64,000 nucleotides of DNA, from contig NW_002476167.1 of the NCBI RefSeq assembly GCF_000189635.1, positions 1-64,000 on the forward strand. Reading direction: 5' to 3'. Every line of letters starts with the position of its first letter. The first letter of the stretch is position 1. A program made the position numbers and the translations under genes. The stretch is from Tetrahymena thermophila SB210 (taxonomy: Eukaryota; Ciliophora; Oligohymenophorea; Hymenostomatida; Tetrahymenidae). Shown piece after piece: positions 53,901 through 64,000 of this stretch. The notes beneath the pieces are model-generated. The model was not told the origin of the DNA. It made no database searches and saw only the letters and a program-made list of their open reading frames with translations.

Positions 53901-55500
53901 TTTAAATTGGTTTTTATAATTAAAAATATCACAATCCAAAACAAATCAACTATTTTACTTAAGATCAAGTGTCAAATTTTAGAGATTAATGCATTTTGCT
54001 AAAGCAGAACCTAAGCCTGATGCACCTTTGTCACCAATTTCATTGCGACTTTTTAAATATTGAATAAAAAATATATGATTAAATAGTTAATTTGAAGGAA
54101 AAAATGAAGAAAAAATATGAAATAATAAGATTAATTAATAATAAAAGCAAAAGTTGAAAATTAAATGATCAGTTAAATTAACAAAGAAGGAAAAGAAAAA
54201 AGCAAGCATAATAAAAAGAAAAATTAGCTTTATTGTATTAAATTAGTTTTTATAATTAAAAATATCACAATCCAAAACAAATAAACTGTTTTTACTAAAG
54301 ATTAAGTGTCAAATTTGAGAGATTATTACAATTTTCTAAACCAGAACCTAAGCCTGATGCACCCATTGCACCAATTTAATTGCCACTTTTTAAATATTGA
54401 ATAAAAAATATATGATTAAATAGTTAATTAGAAGGAAAAAATGAAGAAAAAATATGAGATAATAATTAATTAATTAATAATAAAAGCAAAAGTTGAAAAT
54501 AAAATGATCAGTTAAATTAAAAAAGAAAGAACAAAAAAAAAGCAAGCACAATAAAAAGTAAAAAGAAAAAAGAGCTTTATTGTTTTAAATTGGTTTTTAT
54601 AATTAAAAATATCACAATCCAAAACAAATCAACTATTTTTACCCAAGCGAAAGTGTCAAATTTGAGAGATTAATGCACTTTGCTAAAGAACAACCTAAGC
54701 CTGATGCACCCATTGCACCAATTTTATTCAAACTTTTTAAATATTGAATAAAAAATATATGATTAAATAGTTAATTAGAAGGAAAAAATGAAGAAAAAAT
54801 ATGAATAATAAGATTAATTAATAATAAAAGCAAAGGTTGAAAATAAAATGATGAGTAAAATTAAAAATGAAAGAACAAAAAAAAGCAAGCACAATAAAAA
54901 GAAAAAAGAAAAAAGAGCTTTATTGTTTTAAATTAGTTTTTATAGTTAAAAATATCACAATCCAAAACAAATAAACTGTTTTACTTAAGATCAAGTGTCA
55001 AATTTGAGAGATTAATGCACTTTGCTAAAGAACAACCTAAGCCTGATGCACCCATTGCAAAAATTTAATTATAACTTTTTAAAAATTGAAGAAAAAATAT
55101 ATGATTAAATAGTTAATTAGAAGGAAAAAATGAAGAAAAAATATGAAATAATAAGATTAATTAATTAATAATAAAAGCCAACGTTGAAAATAAAATGATG
55201 AGTTAAATTAAAAAAGAAAGAACAAAAAAAAAGCAAGCACAATAAAAAGAAAAAAGAAAAAATAGCTTTATTGTATTAAATTAGTTTTTATAATTAAAAA
55301 TATCACAATCCAAAACAAATAAACTATTTTTACGGAAGGATAAGTGTCAAATTTGAGAGATTAATGCACTTTGCTAAAGTACAACCTAAGCCTGATGCAC
55401 CTTCATCACCAATTTAATTGGAACTTTTTAAATATTGAAAAAAATATATATCATTAAATAGTTAATTAGAAGGAAAAAATGAAGAAAAAATTTTAAGTAT
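50985..55500. repeat. 13-unit tandem array, period about 345 bp
   Basis: Thirteen head-to-tail units measured from the core GCCTGATGCA (51255, 51603, 51943, 52295, 52637, 52973, 53321 with one change, 53667, 54015, 54352, 54699, 55041, 55390) have periods of 336-352 bp. Units stay alike over their full length, including AAGAAAAAATATGAAATAAT, AAGCAAGCACAATAAA and the AATTAGTTTTTATAATTAAA block. Each unit contains one 90-bp exon of the gene at 51199-55423, so this array is an exon-intron array rather than a plain satellite. Confidence 0.95.
51199..55423 (-). CDS. Leucine-rich repeat protein encoded by 13 tandem one-repeat exons (partial model)
   Basis: On the minus strand each unit has an exon of exactly 90 bp between an acceptor (...TTTAAAAAG) and a donor (GTAAAA). 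In transcript order: 55423-55334, 55074-54985, 54732-54643, 54385-54296, 54048-53959, 53700-53611, 53354-53265, 53006-52917, 52670-52581, 52328-52239, 51976-51887, 51636-51547, 51288-51199. All have the same phase, so they join into 390 codons of 30-residue repeats such as RNEIGDEGASGL and LAKCINLQNLTLDL. This is a ribonuclease-inhibitor-like leucine-rich repeat pattern known in large ciliate protein families. No exon contains TGA. Introns are about 246-262 bp and nearly as conserved as exons. First and last exons, start and stop are not identified, so whether the gene is functional is open. Confidence 0.7.
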
Positions 55501-55804
55501 TTTTAAAGAGGAAAATTTTGCCACTTAGAGCAGTTTCCGAAAGCCAAAAAAGACATATTCTTATATAGCTAATTTTGTTCTATAATAATATATAAATAAT
55601 ATCAAAAAAAAATTTAATCTGATTTTTTGCGAAACTCTTATATAAAGGATATTGGCAATGCGAACTCAATAATATTGTTAACCATTTTTCAATTTTACAC
55701 GTTTTATTAATTAAAAGGCCTTTCTTTTTAATAAAATCACAGGTAGATCTGTCAGATAAATTCTGACTAATTAAAATAAAAAAAGCAAGAAGGCTACTTA
55801 GCAT
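55451..55804 (-). CDS. Small open frame next to the repeat array, doubtful
   Basis: A 117-codon frame in the ciliate code starts MLSSLLAFFILISQNLSD, which could be a signal peptide, and contains a few cysteines. Its last 25 or so codons run into sequence shared with the repeat units' introns (AATTTTTTCTTCATTTTTTC), so the end is unlikely to be protein-coding as read. It sits where a 5' exon of the leucine-rich repeat gene would be expected, but I could not find a splice site that joins it convincingly. Confidence 0.25.
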
Positions 55805-55854
55805 TCAAATTTCAATACCTGGATTAGCAATAAATCAAATAAATTAAAAGAGTT

Positions 55855-55965
55855 TTAATGCTTTAAATTAATTTTTATAATTAAAAATATAACATTCCAA
55901 AACTAATAAACTGCTTTTATTAAGTGTAAGTCTGAATAGCAAAAAATGAAGAAAAAATATCAAAT
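55855..55965. repeat. Diverged partial unit of the 345-bp array
   Basis: This segment matches the intron-to-exon boundary part of the array units (TTTTTATAATTAAAAATAT, ATTCCAAAACTAATAAACTG, then AAAAAATGAAGAAAAAATAT). The exon itself is almost entirely missing and the donor GT is lost. It is an old, broken edge unit separated from the array by about 360 bp of unrelated sequence. Confidence 0.65.
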
Positions 55966-56724
55966 AATAAAAAATGAATAATAAATAATTTAAAATTGAA
56001 TTGAATTGAAAATTAAGTTAAAATAGCTAAAAAAATTTTGTTTTAATAAAAATCAATGGATAATGATGATAATTTCTAAAACAATAATTATTTATTTTAA
56101 TAAATAGAAAGTTAAATATATAAAAAATATTAATAATAATAAAAATATTTGTAAAAAGAATATACTTTAGACTAATATGGAGAGACTAATGAGATAAAAG
56201 TGATGAGCTTAAAAACTTTTTTTATTAATTTATATAAATTTAAAGGATATTAATAAAAAAATTAAAAATTACTTCTTCTAATTTTTTGTAATATTTAATC
56301 TATTATATCATTTATTTTTCTTTTCAAAAATATTGAATATCAAGCAAGCAATTTATGGAATTTAATTAATTATAAATGGATAAAAATAACAAATAAAATA
56401 TAATAATTAATTATCAAATATTAATTTATAAATTTGGTTTTATGAAGAGATATCACATAAAAATTAATTTAGCATTAATTATTTAATCTTAATATTTGTA
56501 TTTAAAACATATACTTAAAAATATAGTAGGAATTAAATATGACCAGTTAGTCATATTTGAAAAATTCTAGTAATTAATTAATTAATGTTCTTAAATTTTA
56601 TAAAAATAATATTAATAAGTAGATTTTTCTGTTTTTGCTCTGTAATTAATAAAATTAATATTTATAATATCTCTAATTATTCTCTAATCACATTAGTTTT
56701 TTTTTTGCAAGCATATTTTATTTA

Positions 56725-56790
56725 CGTATATACCGTATTCCCTCGATAAGACCCACCTACGTCAACCGAGGTAGGTCGAAAATTGGATAT
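56725..56790. other. GC-richer island with a small inverted repeat, possible transposon-end relic
   Basis: In otherwise extremely AT-rich DNA the stretch TATACCGTATTCCCTCGATA followed by AGACCCACCTACG stands out. ACCTAC (56755-56760) and GTAGGT (56771-56776) form a 6-bp inverted repeat around 10 nt. The opening resembles terminal repeats of some DNA transposons and MITEs, which is a weak recollection rather than a match. No transposase frame or partner end was found nearby. Confidence 0.3.
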
Positions 56791-57056
56791 TTTTGATTAA
56801 ATATTTTATTAAAACTTCCCCTATTGAATGAGTTATACTCTAGGCAAAATAATTATCTAAAATATTTTTTTAATAAAAATTAAATTATCAATTTGTAGAT
56901 GAAAAAAATGTGTATAAATTATAATTAAAAGTTTTATTTATTATAAAGCAAACACTAATAAATATATTAAATAGCACATATTTTAATATACTTATTATGT
57001 AATTCGTAATAATTATTTAGAATAATTTTGTTTTTAATAAAATCCAAAAAATTGAC

Positions 57057-57650
57057 TCATTAAAGCAAGTATATAAATGCATAAACAAAAAATAATTTTT
57101 TTACTATCTATAAAATAGTAGAGATTGAGCATTATAATATTTGATCAACATAATCTTAAATAGTTTTTTCATTTGATTTACAGCTTTTTTAAATACAATT
57201 ATAGGGATTAGAAGTGTCGTCCTAATCTAAGCAGTTTTTAAAGCAAATTTTAATATCTGTAATCATATTAACACAAGTAGAATTTTATTTATTACAAGGT
57301 GAAATTAAAACATTTTAGCACATTTATAGTTTTTTAAATTATCTTGACTTTAATTTAAAATCCTCTTTCAATGAGCAGTAAGACATTTTCATTTAAAAAT
57401 TAAAAGTTGATGGGAGAGTAGCTTCATGAGAACAATTTTATTAGAAGCACCAAGCCTAATCTGAGTTAGTAATTTATTAAGAAATACACTTTTTTGCGCA
57501 TTCAATAAGAAGATTTGATTAATTAATGCAATTTTTATCCTTTTTAGGACAAATTGCTCGCTTGGTACTCATGCATGTTTCAAATTATGTCGTAGCTCTA
57601 ACTATATACTAAATTAAAAGACCGTTTAACATAATACTGTTCAGCTTCAT
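57057..57650 (-). CDS. Tandem cysteine-rich secreted protein, copy 1
   Basis: A single exon of 197 residues from ATG at 57650 to TGA at 57057-57059. A hydrophobic N-terminus (MKLNSIMLNGLLIQYIVRA) acts as a signal peptide, though it is weaker than in copy 2. Two cysteine-rich blocks follow (ICPKKDKNC, ECAKKCISQQ, CFQQNC; then SPCNKQNSTC, ICFKNCLDQD, NCIQKSC). A hydrophobic tail (LFFVYAFIYLLQ) suggests a GPI anchor. It is the most diverged of the three tandem copies but keeps all cysteine positions and an open frame, consistent with selection on the fold. The family also includes the gene at 10790-11383. Confidence 0.8.
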
Positions 57651-60028
57651 GGTTAAATAATTATTCTTCTTAAAAATAATTGCAATTTTTTAATAATTTC
57701 TAAAATATTGTTTATACAAACAATCACTCAGTATAAATTGTTAAAATAAGTACACCCTATCTTTTTGATAATTTACTATTAATATCTGTAGTCTTTTGAG
57801 CTGGCTAATATTTATATTTTTTAGAGAAAGCTAATGACTAGAAATTATTGGTAAAAATTTTTTAATTTACATTACAAACATAAAGTTAATCTTTTTTTAT
57901 TATATTTATAAATTTAAAATCAATATTAGTAAAACATATATTTTAATAAAAGCAAAAGATAAAATAAGCTTACCTCTTTGTATATATTATCATTCCTTTT
58001 GGTATTTTTTCATCAAAACAAAAATGAGAGATGAAATTTAAATGCCGTTTAAAATATTAATTTATTTAACTTTGATTGTGAAAATACAAACATTATTTAA
58101 AGACTTTATCTTAGAATTGATTAGTATTATTTTATTGTTTAGCTTAAACAACATAGAAAAATTAATCTACTTTCTTTAGGCAAATAATAAATAGGTCTAG
58201 GATTTTTAAGCTTCTTTCTCTAAAACAAATATTCAAAACAATTAACTTCCTTAATTCAAAGCATTAAATGATAATATTATTTATTTATTTTACTAATATT
58301 TTAATTATTTGCAATCTTAATTTTATAAGATAAAGCTAAATTAATAGAATTTACGACAATAATAATAAATAATAATTATTATCTTTAGTATTATTAAAAA
58401 TTTTGAGTATTTAATTTAATCAAATTACTAAATATTTTTTAAATAAATCCAAGATAGCTATTTAAAATATTATATAAAATGATAATGTTACATTTCAAAA
58501 ATATCGAATAAAATATATGAATTATATATATTTGAAGATAGTGTTAGAAAATTTTTAATTTAATCAAGAAAAGGTTTGATATGTAACAAAAAATAATAAG
58601 ACTATAAATTTTTAAAATAAAAAAGTCTAAATAATTAAAAAGAAAACTTTCTGATAGATGTTTACTATTTTTTGTTAAGTACTTTTATTACATTTTTTAA
58701 TTACAAATACAATTTTTAATAATTTTTTTGAAGTGATGCTTAAGAAAAAATTGTCAATCTTTTATTGCTTATAATAATTTAAACAAAATTTATTTTACTA
58801 TTTTGAAGAGAGGATTTAGTTAAATACTAAAGTATCTTTCATTTTTTATAAAATAATCTGATAATAAAATATATCACAGCAAAAATAGCATTTATATTAA
58901 ATAAATTAATACATAAATTATTTAATGTAAAGGATTAAATTTTACTTTTTCAAAAACTCTTTTTATATCCTGCTATTTCTTACATTTTTTTTTAAATTAC
59001 TAAGTTTGGTCTTAAGTGGATTTGCTTGTCTTAATATATGAAAATTTATAGTATTATAATTTTGTAATAAAAAAAATTAATTCATCTATTTTTGATTCAA
59101 ATAAATTTAAATATTATCAATAAGTTATCTCATTTTTATCTCATCAAATATTTTAAACTATTTTATAATTCTAATGCTTAAAATACATGCTTAAAAATCA
59201 GATTTAAAAGGTAATCTATTTTTGATAATTTTTTTCTACTTAAATTAGTAATAATATAATTAATTGAAAATAATTTTGAATCTTATTTTTTTTTATTAAT
59301 CCATCCAAATATTTTCTAATCTTTCTTAAATCTATCCTCATCTATTAAATTCACAAAAAATAAAAAAATTTTTATATAAGGAACACAAAATACTTTTCAA
59401 TTAAACAAATATCAAATTTATCTTTATATTAATTGCTATGAATAAATTAAAATATGAAATTAGTGGGTATGAGTAGTTAAATGTAAATATTAAATATTAC
59501 TAAATTTTTTATGAAATAAAAAAACCTAGACATAAATAATTCTGGATAATACATAAATAACTTTGGCAATAAAACAATATTTTTTTCAAATCAAATCTAC
59601 ATAGATTATTGTAGTTTGGTATACTTTTTTTATTATGTCTTAATAGGGTTAAAATCAATTGTGTGTTAATTAAATGCATAAACAATTCATATAATTAAAA
59701 TTATAAAATTTTTATATTAAATTAGTTATTAATTTATATTTAATAATAAATATTTTTTATATAGTTAATTACTCAAAATATTATCTAAATTATTTTTTAA
59801 CGTATTCTATTAATAGTTTCTACTGTCTTAAATATTTATTTAATAAAAATTAAATTATAAATTAGATAATTAAAAGTGTATTTGATATTAGACATCCTAC
59901 CTACTGATGTAAAAATAAATATCTTTATTAAAAATCAATAAAACAAAGTACCTATTTTAATCAATTAAATTAGATTTTATAAATAATTTGAAATTTTTAT
60001 TTGAAAAAATTAAATTCAAAAAATGGTT
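57651..60028. other. Intergenic AT-rich DNA between cysteine-rich gene copies 1 and 2
   Basis: About 2.4 kb with no credible frame. Portions upstream of each copy of the family (for example around 57700-57730, 60660-60700 and 63730-63770) are alike, so the duplicated unit of about 3 kb includes promoter-side DNA. Confidence 0.6.
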
Positions 60029-60625
60029 TCATTAAAATAAATAAATAAACATATAAACAAAAAATATTTATTTTATAATTATCTACAAAATAGAAGTGAT
60101 TGAGCATTATAATATTTGATCAACATAACCTTAAATAACTTTATCTTTTGATGTACAGTTTTTTTATACACAATGATAGGAATTAGATGTATTGTCATTA
60201 TCTAAGCAGCTTTTAAAGCAACTTTTTATATCAGTAATCATATTAACACAAGTAGAATTTTTATTATCGCAAGGTGATATTTGCCCATATTAGCAAATAT
60301 AAAGATTTTTAAATTAGTTTGACTTATTTTTAAAATCCTCTTTCATTGAACAATATTAAATAAGCCTTTAATAATTAAAAGTTGCTTAGAGAGTAGCTTC
60401 ATGAGCACATTTTTATTAGAAGCACCCAACCTAATCAGAATTAGAACTATATTAAGAAATACACTATATTGAACACTCATAAATAAGTTATTCTTAATGG
60501 ATGCAATTTTTATCGTTATCAGGACAAAGCGATCTTTTGGTATCCGCAAATATCTCAAAATGTGTTGAAGCTCTCACTAAATACAAAGCAAGAAAACAAT
60601 TTAATAAAACACAGTGTAGTTTCAT
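60029..60625 (-). CDS. Tandem cysteine-rich secreted protein, copy 2
   Basis: A single exon of 198 residues, read completely and free of TGA. The signal peptide is MKLHCVLLNCFLALYLVRAS. Cysteine blocks include LCPDNDKNC, ECSIQCISQY, CFQQKC, then SPCDNKNSTC, SCFKSCLDND and KNCTS. It ends in a hydrophobic segment IFFVYMFIYLFQ before TGA. It is highly similar to copy 3, including about 150 bp on either side, which points to a recent duplication. One change removes the first cysteine of the family pattern (EIFADT where copy 3 has EICVNT), which would leave a partner cysteine unpaired. Confidence 0.83.
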
Positions 60626-63104
60626 CACTTAGTACATTTGCTACTTAATTATTTTTGTTAATTTATTAATAATTTCTAAATTATTGTTAATACAAATTAA
60701 TCACTTGGTATCAATTATTAAAAGTAATATATCCTAACTATTTGATTGATTATTTTTATCAATTTAATCTGGTAAAGTATTTGAGCATTTTATAGTGAAC
60801 TAGTAAATAGTAATAAATACTCTTAATTAATTTTACATTAAAATTATGATGTAACTCTTTTTTATTAGATTCATAAATGTTAAATCTATATAAATTAAAT
60901 ATTCATACTAATAAAATCAAAAGACATAGAAAATAAAATACTCATATTCTTGATGGTTTCTTGAAGTATTTAAACATAAAGAAAAATTAAGAATTAAAAT
61001 TTAAAAGATTTTTCAAAGATTAATTAATTTTAGTTTTGACTGTAAGAATAAAAAAATTCAAAAAAAGTTTTACCTAAAATAAATTAAAATTTTTAGATTA
61101 TTTAGCTTGGATGATATAAAAAGAGTAATCTAATTTTTTATGGTCAAATGATAAATAGACCATCGATTTTATTACTTCTTTCTTTAAAAAACAAAACAAT
61201 TATTAAAAAAGATAAATTTTTGAAAAATGAACACCTTCAATTACTGATTATTTATTAATTTTATTCATAATTTTTTAATAAATTATAAACTAAGTTCTAA
61301 AGAAAAGATATTTTATACAAAAATTATTGTTATTATTATCATCATCATTTATAAAATTAAAAATTTCTAGTTTTCTGATTTTCAAAACCAAATTCTTATA
61401 TATTTTTTTAAAACATTTTAGTATTTGTGTAAAATATTAATGTAATTTTAAAAATAATTATACTCTATCTACTCTAATTATTATCCTCAAATACAAATAA
61501 TTATTTAAAGAAAATGTAAGAAAGTTTTAATTAAATCAAAAAAAAAAAATGATTCGAACATAATTAAGGATATAAATTATCTTAATTTAAAAGTCAAAAT
61601 AATTCATAAAAAACAGCGTTTATTTCTTCATGTTATTTTCTATTTAAATAAGTAATATTATTATATTATTTAAGAACAAAGTCACATTTTTACTAATTTT
61701 TTTGAATGGATGTTTAAATAAAAAAAATGTATTCAATTTAATTTAATATTAGTAAAATATGTATTGATTTTGAATTTTATTAAATTTTCTGATACTTTCA
61801 TGTTTATCATTTAATAAAAATATTTGATAGTAAAAGTAATATAAATATTTGATAAAATTATGCTATTAATATATAAATTGAACAAATAATTTTATATCTT
61901 TATTTGTTTTATAAAATTCACTTATTTTTTTAAAGAGGAAAAATTTAAATGATGTAAATAGCTTTTTTCAATTTATAGCTTGAATAATTTATTAATAGCT
62001 TAAAAATTTACTAAAACAAATTTAAAAAAAAAATATTTAAATTTTGAGCTATATTTGACGATGTTTTTTCAATCTAATTTAAATAGAAAACAATTATTGA
62101 AGATCATAATATTTTTTTTTAACTTTTAATAAAAAAACTAAGTTGTTAAAAAATCATTTCCATTTATTTTATATTACATTTCATAATAATATTTATCTAA
62201 TTCAAATAAAAAGCTACTTTATAGACATTTATTTTATCTTCAAGTTTCTTTTTTGAACAAATTTAAATTTAGTTGGTATGACTTGCTTAAAATAGAAAAT
62301 AAATATTATTTATAATTTTATGAAATAATAAACATTAAGGCAACTTTTTTAATACATATAATTTCGGTATAAATAATAAATCTATTCTAAAACAAATCTT
62401 AAATATTTTATATAATATTTCTTTCATTTTTACCTTAATTATTGAAACAAATTGTGAGTTTAATTTAATATATATGCCACTCATATTAATAAAATTATAA
62501 AAATTTTATTTTAATTTAGTTGTTTGGTGAATATATTTTTTTAATATTTTTAAAAATATTTTTGATTAAAAATAAGGATTTTGCATTTCATAAAAAGTTG
62601 TGAAAAATACATAAATCTTTTTAATATGCATTTCTGTTATTATCGCATAAAGTGTTCCTATTGTATTGATAACAAATCAGACTCAATGAAGAAAGTTTAA
62701 AGAAATCTCAAAAATACTTAAAAATTTCAAAAAGTTAATTCAACTTTATTAGCATTAATTAAGTATCATTATTAATGAATTCTTTTTTAGTTTAAATTAA
62801 AATTTAGCTTTTTATATATTTAAAATGTGCTAACATATTTTATTAATATTTTAGGAGAATTAATTACTGTCTTAAATATTTTTTTAATGAAAATTAAATT
62901 ATAAATTAAAAGATTAAAAAGTTTAATAGATATTAGAGATCTTACTGATGTAAAAATAAATATCTATTTTAAAAATCAATAAAGTATAATCGATTTAAAA
63001 TGGATATTATAAATAATTTAAAATAGATATTATAAATAATTTAAATTAGATATTATAAATAATTTAAAATTTTTTTTTGAAAATATTAAATTCAAAAAAT
63101 GGCT
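60626..63104. other. Intergenic AT-rich DNA between cysteine-rich gene copies 2 and 3
   Basis: About 2.5 kb without a gene. The end near 62830-63104 is similar to 59800-60028 and contains a small three-copy tandem repeat (ATTATAAATAATTTAAA type) at about 63003-63070. Confidence 0.6.
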
Positions 63105-63701
63105 TCATTAAAATAAATAAATAAACATATAAACAAAAAATAATTATTTTGTAATTATCTACAAAATAGTAGAGATTGAGCATTATAATATTTGATCAAC
63201 ATAACCTTAAATAATTTTTTCATTTGATGTACAATTTTTTTATACACAATCATAGGAATTAGATGTATTGTCATTATCTAAGCAACTTTTAAAGCAACTT
63301 TTTATATCAGTAATCATATTAACACAAGTAGAATTTTTATTATCGCAAGGTGATATTTGCGCATATTAGCAAATATAAAGATTTTTAAATTAGTTTGACT
63401 TATTTTTAAAGTCCTCTTTCATGGCACAATATGAAATGAGCCTTTAATAATCGAAAGTTGTCTAGAGAGTAGCTTCATGAGCACATTTTTATTAGAAACA
63501 CCCAATCTAATCGGAATTAGAAATATATTAAGAAATACACTTTATTGAACAATCATAAAGAAGTGATTCTTAATGGATGCAATTGTCATCATTGTCAGGA
63601 CAAAGCGATTTTTTGGTATTCACACATATCTCAAAATATGTCGAAGCTCTCAGTAATTACAAAGCAAGAGAAAAATTTAATATAACACAGCACAGTTTCA
63701 T
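63105..63701 (-). CDS. Tandem cysteine-rich secreted protein, copy 3
   Basis: A single exon of 198 residues from ATG at 63701 to TGA at 63105-63107. The signal peptide MKLCCVILNFSLALQLLRAS is followed by cysteine blocks EICVNT, LCPDNDDNC, DCSIKCISQY, CFQQKC, YICQYAQ, SPCDNKNSTC, SCFKSCLDND, DCVQKNC and QILQCS. A hydrophobic tail (LFFVYMFIYLFQ) suggests GPI anchoring. The two halves of the mature protein have parallel cysteine spacing, indicating an ancient internal duplication. The array may continue beyond the right edge, since the upstream flank here resembles those of the other copies. Confidence 0.83.
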
Positions 63702-64000
63702 GGTTTAGTAGCTTTACTACTTAAATATTTTTGCTAATTAATTAATAATTTCTAAATTATTGTTTATACAAACAAATCACTTGGTATCAATTATTAAAAT
63801 AAGTATTTCCTTTATATCTATCTATTTGATTGATTTTTGCTATCACCTGTACTATTTTAATCTAATAAAGTATTTGAACATTTTATAGTGAACTAATAAA
63901 TAGAAACAATCACTTAACTAATTTTGCATTAAAATTAGAATGTTAATCCTTTATATTACATCCATAAACGTAAAATTTATATAAATAAAATATTCATACT
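63702..64000. other. Upstream flank of cysteine-rich copy 3, to window edge
   Basis: AT-rich sequence similar to 60626-60910, the upstream flank of copy 2. No gene seen. Confidence 0.55.

Noticed and set aside
50985-55500. CRISPR-like array or plain satellite
   Set aside because: The period is about 345 bp with whole-unit conservation rather than short repeats and unique spacers, and each unit contains a frame-preserving 90-bp exon.
1-64000. Telomere repeats, rRNA, transposase, reverse transcriptase or virus-derived genes
   Set aside because: I found no CCCCAA/GGGGTT run, no rRNA signature and no recognisable mobile-element protein in either strand.

Overview
The window is ciliate nuclear DNA, most likely from Tetrahymena or a close relative. 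It is extremely AT-rich. Every convincing long reading frame uses TAA and TAG as glutamine and ends only at TGA. The introns that could be placed are AT-rich GT...AG introns, 52-171 bp where measured. Under the standard code almost no gene would be visible. Genus is an inference from code, intron size and family content. There is no telomere repeat, and two runs of 100 N (13787-13886, 32350-32449) mark assembly gaps.

Left part (1-24 kb). A giant secreted or surface protein gene runs off the left edge (minus strand, start at 5420, one intron). It is followed by an UNC-93-like major facilitator transporter (7501-9129), a tRNA-Ser(GCU) at 10183-10264, and a small secreted cysteine-rich protein (10790-11383). 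A gene-poor stretch of diverged direct repeats (13.3-16.0 kb) contains a decayed fragment of the next gene, a 912-residue membrane protein on the plus strand (16206-19051). Then come two tandem 377-residue membrane protein paralogues (19879-21012 and 22159-23292).

Middle (24-50 kb). Five head-to-tail minus-strand paralogues of about 4.4-5.0 kb each encode membrane receptors. Each has an N-terminal membrane anchor, an extracellular Cache-type sensor (motif PYDPRCRFWY or close to it), a second membrane helix followed by a HAMP-like segment, a Q/K/N/S-rich linker, TPR-like helices, and a C-terminal von Willebrand A-like domain without visible metal-site residues. All appear to share a nine-exon plan in which seven or eight short exons encode the sensor and one long exon encodes the whole cytoplasmic half. 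The second gene looks mosaic: its sensor is near-identical to gene 1 and its cytoplasmic half to gene 3. Gene 1 carries a 2-bp insertion that shifts the frame in its last domain.

Right part (50-64 kb). A 4.5-kb array of 13 tandem units of about 345 bp looks like a satellite at first. Each unit holds one 90-bp, phase-compatible exon encoding one 30-residue leucine-rich repeat on the minus strand, and the flanking intron DNA is conserved too. The last 7 kb carries three tandem genes (57057-57650, 60029-60625, 63105-63701) for 197-198-residue cysteine-rich secreted proteins of the same family as the gene at 10790-11383. The window as a whole is dominated by lineage-specific tandem gene families of surface and sensory proteins.
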